DNA from: Pelargonium cotyledonis | Taxonomy: Eukaryota; Streptophyta; Magnoliopsida; Geraniales; Geraniaceae | Direction of reading: 5' to 3' | Assembly: GCA_036897625.1 (NCBI GenBank) | Contig: JAYMTA010000706.1 | Coordinates: 1 to 25,028, forward strand | Length of the DNA: 25,028 nt | Shown here: positions 21,401 through 25,028 of the stretch, piece by piece | Layout: every line of letters begins with the position of its first letter | How positions within the stretch are numbered: position 1 is the stretch's first letter | The notes under the pieces: model-generated | What the model saw: the letters and a program-made list of their open reading frames with translations, nothing else | The model's database searches: none | Told to the model about the DNA's origin: nothing | Position numbers and translations under genes: made by a program

Positions 21401-22316
21401 CTCAACTAGAAAATAACTATAGAACAAATATCAAACACCAATTAAACCTAAAGGACACATTTGCACATCTAAACCTACAATTTAATTTGACATTCAACAC
21501 TTTCATTACACATTGTACTTTATTCGCTTTAATACTTATCCCAGCAGCAATACACTGAAAAGAAATATACAGCTCCATTTCAAAAGCCTAAAGATGAGAA
21601 AGCCTGCCGACCCTGCCCTCAAACTTATTCTTTGACAGCAACATTCTACATCCTATTAGGACAACCATTGTCCCAAATATTATTGAGATACTCTTATAGA
21701 ATTCAAATAATCTTACAAAAGTCAATTCATTTCCAAGGCACCATGTCCAAGCCAATATTTTGTACTTGTCAAGGTAAGCATTGATAAATAGTCAGATTCA
21801 ATCTATAACCTTTTATGGTTCTCTATCTAAAACCAAGAAAGTCTACAGAAAACCAACTTCTCCATATCTCCCATATTCACTCAATGCACTTGAATTTTCC
21901 TAATAAACCATGTTCTTTCATTTCCTATTCAACTAAAAACTGAATCCAAGATTGCAAACCAATCAACCATAAACCCATAAACAGAAACGAAAAATAAACC
22001 TACCGTCCTCAGCATCCTCGTCCTCCTCATCCTCATCACTATCCACCTGGGCTTCAAGATCAAAAAACTGAGACCCCCTTCTCGGTGCACGATGCCGAGC
22101 CCTCCCACCTCCGCCACCGCCATAATCTTCGTCCCCGTCGTCCTCCTCTTCCTCCTCCTCGTCATCCTCTTCGGCAACATCATCAATGAACTGAGAGGGT
22201 CTCTTCCGCTTCTTTGAGGAACCCCTGTTATCTTCTTCTTCCTCCTCCTCATCCTCATAATTATCATCCTCTTCAGGCTCATCATCCTCATATTCATCAT
22301 CCCGACCACGAGCCAT
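14244..22316 (-). CDS. SPT5: Transcription elongation factor SPT5
   Basis: SPT5, partner of SPT4 in DSIF, binds RNA polymerase II and supports elongation in the nucleus. Exons: 22316-22004, 20529-20291, 20020-19874, 19601-19443, 19355-19272, 18953-18883, 18796-18442, 18343-18188, 18083-17986, 17875-17827, 17737-17585, 17476-17333, 17192-17105, 16988-16818, 16736-16688, 16613-16519, 16408-16330, 15576-15522, 15410-15293, 15210-15070, 14756-14656, 14483-14244. Total 3105 bp, 1034 aa, close to the roughly 1040 aa of Arabidopsis SPT5. Domains: acidic N-terminus 1-105 (runs of Glu/Asp, KKRKRPSQF); NGN about 177-265 (KLWMVKCAIGRERE); KOW repeats near 270-300, 418-456, 470-505, 595-640, 695-740 and 983-1015 (IMGGAQRGATGKLIGVDG); and a TP/SP-rich C-terminal repeat region, 745-930 (RTPLHPYMTPM, STPGQPMTPSS), a kinase target in homologues. 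The intron after exon 14 begins with GC. Confidence 0.95.
15452..15472. repeat. AT dinucleotide microsatellite
   Basis: An uninterrupted run of AT units lies in the SPT5 intron between exons 18 and 19 (15411-15521). Such runs vary in length between individuals. Confidence 0.7.
15566..15801. repeat. 118-bp tandem duplication at an SPT5 exon-intron border
   Basis: Two units, 15566-15683 and 15684-15801, match over 118 bp with four substitutions seen by eye. The unit spans the first 11 bp of SPT5 exon 18 and the acceptor end of the preceding intron, so the second unit places an intact extra copy of the acceptor (ATTTTTAG followed by GGATAATTGGG) 118 bp upstream in the transcript, inside the intron. 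The low divergence indicates a fairly recent event. Confidence 0.88.
16737..16817 (-). other. GC-AG intron of SPT5
   Basis: The intron between exons 14 and 15 starts with GCAAGT after ACAG and ends with TTTTGCAG. No GT donor nearby keeps the frame. Using the GC donor joins MKVVT to VARSHISDNVVVSTPYR, which matches the pattern of SPT5 proteins. GC donors make up about one percent of plant introns and are typically, as here, otherwise strong matches to the donor consensus. Confidence 0.8.
20530..22003 (-). other. Long first coding intron of SPT5
   Basis: This 1474-bp AT-rich intron has donor GTAGGT and acceptor ATGCAG. I see no gene, repeat pair or RNA within it. Confidence 0.6.
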
Positions 22317-22407
22317 AGCTAGTGACGATTCCGGGTCTCTCAATGCTTCCAATTACACCTTTTGGCGTCCGTATTTCAAAATTCGCAAAGTACCGATTTA
22401 GGGCTAA

Positions 22408-22556
22408 CTGCAAATTTTCATATTGAAGAAGAGAAAAAAAAAACAAATTGTTACAACCCTTTTGATTCAATCAATCTCCAAACTCAAAACCCAACAAATT
22501 ACACTAGAAAAGGAGACGACAAAAGCTCAGATACGCCGGAGGAGACGGCGACGAAC
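22408..22556 (-). other. Probable 5' untranslated intron of SPT5
   Basis: On the minus strand a donor-like CCTGTAG|GTTCGT at 22556 and a T-rich tract followed by TTTGCAG at 22408 bracket 149 bp, about 90 bp before the start codon. The upstream side is GC-rich leader-like sequence and the inner part is T-rich, as plant introns are. No transcript evidence is available. An in-frame ATG at 22352 in the leader would add 12 residues (MEALRDPESSLA); I prefer the second ATG. Confidence 0.5.
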
Positions 22557-22642
22557 CTACAGGAGAGGAAGCCAAAATAGGTGTCGCCACAGCTGCGCTG
22601 CTGTGCCACCGCGCCGCCAAAACCGTGCCGCCCCTTGATGAG

Positions 22643-22650
22643 TAGGGTTT
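22643..22650 (-). promoter_or_regulatory. Telo-box (AAACCCTA) of SPT5
   Basis: An exact AAACCCTA on the minus strand lies upstream of the SPT5 leader. Telo-boxes are known from promoters of plant genes of the growth and translation machinery, often with site II motifs, as here. Confidence 0.5.
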
Positions 22651-22795
22651 GCGAATCGGGAACGAGAGATTGAGGAAAAAATTGGTAGCTTTCTCTCGTG
22701 TTCTTGACTGATTTGCGAAGAGAAGGAGATGGGGAAGATACGAGGGACTTACAGAGGCAGTGAAGAGATAGAGAGGATTAGGTTAAGTTTAAGAT

Positions 22796-22847
22796 TGGGC
22801 CTAAAGTAATGGACCTTTTAATTATTATGGGCCTAAATAAATGGGCT
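22796..22847 (-). promoter_or_regulatory. Cluster of site II elements upstream of SPT5
   Basis: Three TGGGCY motifs occur within about 50 bp: TGGGCC at 22796-22801, TGGGCC at 22828-22833 and TGGGCT at 22842-22847. Site II elements are bound by TCP factors and favour expression in dividing cells. With the telo-box about 150 bp nearer the gene, this is a classic housekeeping arrangement. Confidence 0.5.
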
Positions 22848-22859
22848 TTTTTAGATATT

Positions 22860-23569
22860 CCAGTATGACTTTGATTAGAGATGATAATTTCTATTCGAAT
22901 CCGCGGTTATTCGAAATCTGATCTAGCTTCGATGTTACTTTTAGACAATAACGGTGCTAAATTTTGAAAAATATAGATATTCAATTGTAACACACTCTTT
23001 AGCTTAGCTTTTTCTTAGTAAGTGGAAGTATGCCCTTGACATTTTAGTCGATAATGGTCTTACTGGATGTAAGTCTTATAGATTTCTCATCCATCAGCTA
23101 CGCAAAACGTCTTTTTCTATTGGCTCCTTGTGCGCTAAGATGGATAGAAATATAAGATCGGTTGGATGACTCCTCTATCTCGCCATCACTTGTTCATATC
23201 TTAAATCTGTTCATGCAAATCTAATACGTCACCGCACATGGATGCAACGCTCCATGTTCTCAAATATTCAAAAGAGTTGCTCAAGTCATGAGCTTCTTTA
23301 ACCTTTCAATTCTCCGTATTTTCTTTCAGCCAACTTTGATGTTGGTTAAGGAGGATGTTTTGATACTCCTCGCTCCACCGCCAATTTTGTCATTGTAAAA
23401 GTAAAAGTTATTTTTTCGAGATCAGTTTTTGGCTCGTCAAATTATACTTCGTTCTATTTTCACCATACACCAATGAATGGAAATTTTCGTTAAAGTGACG
23501 TGAATGCTTTGGCGAGTTTCTTAGCAAGTTGGGCATTTCCACGTTATCTATTCCAACTTGAGGATACTA
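22860..23569. other. Intergenic stretch, nothing recognised
   Basis: No long frames, RNA genes or clear repeats are visible. It lies between the SPT5 promoter and the Mutator-like element. Confidence 0.45.
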
Positions 23570-23578
23570 TTGATCTTA

Positions 23579-23688
23579 GGGGTAATTACAGTTTCTTACC
23601 TTATGGTAGACATTCTTTTCAGTTTCATATCCTATAGTTTTTTTGGCATGTATTTCCTGCCCTATGGTTTTCAAACTTCGTTCCGTTA
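23579..23688 (+). repeat. Left terminal inverted repeat of the Mutator-like element
   Basis: This begins ggggtaattacag and ends cttcgttccgtta. It pairs with 24605-24714, with a minority of mismatches and single-base gaps. Confidence 0.8.
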
Positions 23689-24047
23689 CTAACTCCGTTA
23701 GAATGTTGGTTAAATGACGTTTTTACCCCTCATCTCATCTTCAACCTCTCTTTCTTTCTCTATCTCTTTTTTCTCTCTCTCTTTTTCTCTCTCTCTCTTT
23801 CTTTGTTGCTGCTCATGAATTTCTACAAAAACTCAACAACCAATGAACCAAATTAAAGCACCATATCCTCAACAACCTATGATTTCTCTTGAATTTTTAT
23901 GAGAAAACCTTTGTGGGTGCCCCAAAATTTCATGAAAATCTTTCACCATAAATTCAAAACAAAAATGGATAAAGATCTATACATCAAAAATCAATCAATA
24001 ACAACTAAGACAACAAAATCTAACAAAAAAAATTAGAGAAAACCATT

Positions 24048-24164
24048 GTTTTCTAGAAAATTCAAATTTCGGTGACCGGAATCTTCAAAACTATGAATTT
24101 TCGGCGCCAGAAACTTCAAAGCTTTGAAGATTCCGGTCACCGGAATATGGATTTTCCAGAAAAC
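24048..24164. repeat. Internal inverted repeat (hairpin) in the Mutator-like element
   Basis: Arms of 42 bp (24048-24089 and 24123-24164) pair around a 33-nt loop, with few mismatches. The innermost part, ggtgaccggaatcttcaaa, is perfectly complementary. Transcribed, it would form a stable stem long enough to be processed by a Dicer-like enzyme. Confidence 0.8.
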
Positions 24165-24604
24165 AATACATAAATAAATTTAATCATTTTATACAATGTT
24201 CAATTTTGTTCCTCTTCTTACAAAATATCTACCAAACCTACAATATTTTCATACAAATCAAACAAAAATCATAAACTTGATAGATTAATAGAAGACCGGA
24301 TCCGACGACGCCGTTGGAGTTGACCCACACGATGACGACATCATTCGACCTCTTCCATGACACCGGCAAGCTCCTCCGTCTTTGGCGGAGCAAATCTGGT
24401 GCGAGATGACCGAGATCTGGTAGCTTGGCCGGCGAGGGACCTCCAACAATGGAGCTTGCTCTTGGTTTTGCTCCAACGAAGAAGAAACGAAGAAGAAGCA
24501 ATGAAAAAGATGAAGAAGGTAAGGGTATTTTAGGGTTTTAGAAAATATAACTGGCACGTGCATGGCACATGGGGGTTTTAATGGCGTTTTCCGTCCAAAC
24601 TAAC

Positions 24605-24714
24605 TAACGGAACGAAGTTTGGAAACTATAGGGTAGAAAATACATGCCAAAAAAACTATAGGGTATAAAACTGAAATGAAGATCTACCATAAGATAGAAA
24701 ACTGTAATTATTCT
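24605..24714 (-). repeat. Right terminal inverted repeat of the Mutator-like element
   Basis: Read on the minus strand it begins agaataattacag and ends cttcgttccgtta, paralleling the left end. The outermost bases are the least conserved. Confidence 0.8.
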
Positions 24715-24723
24715 TTTATCTTA

Positions 24724-25028
24724 TACCTTTGACCCAATAGCTTACTTATTTTGTAGGAAAACGTACCTATCTTGAAGTATGCACATTTTGCACATACCTA
24801 TTCTAAAGTATGGTTTGTTACTTTTAGCTACTCTAAAGTATATTAAAAAACTTTCCGTCCTTATTCCCATCCAAAACTCCATCCAAGATGGTAAAATGAC
24901 CAAAATACCCTTCTCATTAAAAACTAAACATCACCAATCACCAAACAGACCCTTCAACTTAAAAAAAAAAATGTTTGATGAACAACAACACCATCTCTCT
25001 TGTCTCTCGCTCCCCACTGCCGCTGGCC
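24724..25028. other. Right edge, possible start of another repeat
   Basis: The stretch contains spaced repeats of ctaaagtat (near 24812 and 24833, with the related cttgaagtat near 24772), then aactttccgtcc and tggtaaaatgaccaaaat. This style of sequence is typical of ends of plant repeats, continuing past the window. The last bases (about 24980-25028) are C-rich and leader-like, possibly the start of a gene or of element interior. No frame can be called. Confidence 0.3.

Larger units (their letters stand above)
23579..24714. mobile_element. Nonautonomous Mutator-like element with 110-bp terminal inverted repeats
   Basis: This is a 1136-bp DNA element. Its left end (23579-23688) and right end (24605-24714) are inverted copies of each other over 110 bp each, sharing taattacag, cctatagtttttttggcatgta and cttcgttccgtta. 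It is flanked by ttgatctta (23570-23578) and tttatctta (24715-24723), a 9-bp pair with one mismatch, the size typical of Mutator-like elements. No transposase is present. The inside holds a CT-rich microsatellite (about 23745-23805), an internal hairpin (24048-24164) and a GC-rich segment (about 24293-24480) that may be captured host DNA. The mismatches between the ends suggest a moderate age. Confidence 0.82.

Noticed and set aside
21929-22309. A 126-codon minus-strand frame of Met/Arg/Lys repeats.
   Set aside because: It is an alternative frame of the GAA/GAT-rich acidic exon 1 of SPT5.
1-25028. CRISPR arrays, rRNA genes, tRNA genes, bacterial-type operons.
   Set aside because: No regularly spaced direct repeats, cloverleaf genes or Shine-Dalgarno-led gene strings were seen; the window is plant nuclear DNA.

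Overview
This is nuclear DNA of a flowering plant, most likely a eudicot. The evidence is AT-rich intergenic and intronic sequence, many short introns with GT-AG borders, a Ty1/copia relic, a tRNA-type SINE, a Mutator-like terminal-inverted-repeat element, and plant-type gene families (ARID-HMG protein, pectin methylesterases, SPT5). The texture is compatible with a woody eudicot such as Rosaceae, but the sequence alone does not prove the family.

Layout from left to right: (1) positions 1-468 hold the 3' end of a Ty1/copia fossil (end of pol plus a short LTR). (2) 469-2700 has no gene I can confirm; a less AT-rich, exon-like patch lies at 1865-2270 on the minus strand. (3) 2732-3100 is an intronless gene for a small secreted hydrophilic protein with repeated TYxN motifs, followed by one clear decayed relative (3670-3900) and one doubtful one (3234-3311). 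(4) 4348-8030, minus strand, is a six-exon ARID-HMG box protein gene (HMGB9/10/11/15 type, 333 aa), with a G-box/TATA promoter and a repeat-rich first intron. (5) 8240-9456 is intergenic and carries a SINE with a 10-bp target duplication. (6) 9457-11070 and 11913-13820, plus strand, are two tandem pectin methylesterase genes with identical five-exon structure (330 aa each) and unusual active-site residues. (7) 14244-22316, minus strand, is a 22-coding-exon SPT5 transcription elongation factor gene (1034 aa), with one GC-AG intron, an internal 118-bp tandem duplication that copies a splice acceptor, and a 5' region with telo-box and site II motifs. (8) 23579-24714 is a nonautonomous Mutator-like element with 110-bp terminal inverted repeats and an internal 42-bp-armed hairpin. 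(9) The right edge looks like the start of a further repeat.

Functionally the genes are independent. SPT5 and the ARID-HMG protein act in the nucleus in transcription and chromatin. The two pectinesterases are predicted secreted cell-wall proteins. The TYxN protein is a predicted secreted protein of unknown role. All exon models were built by hand from splice signals and reading frame; every exon junction was checked for phase, and the total CDS lengths are multiples of three.
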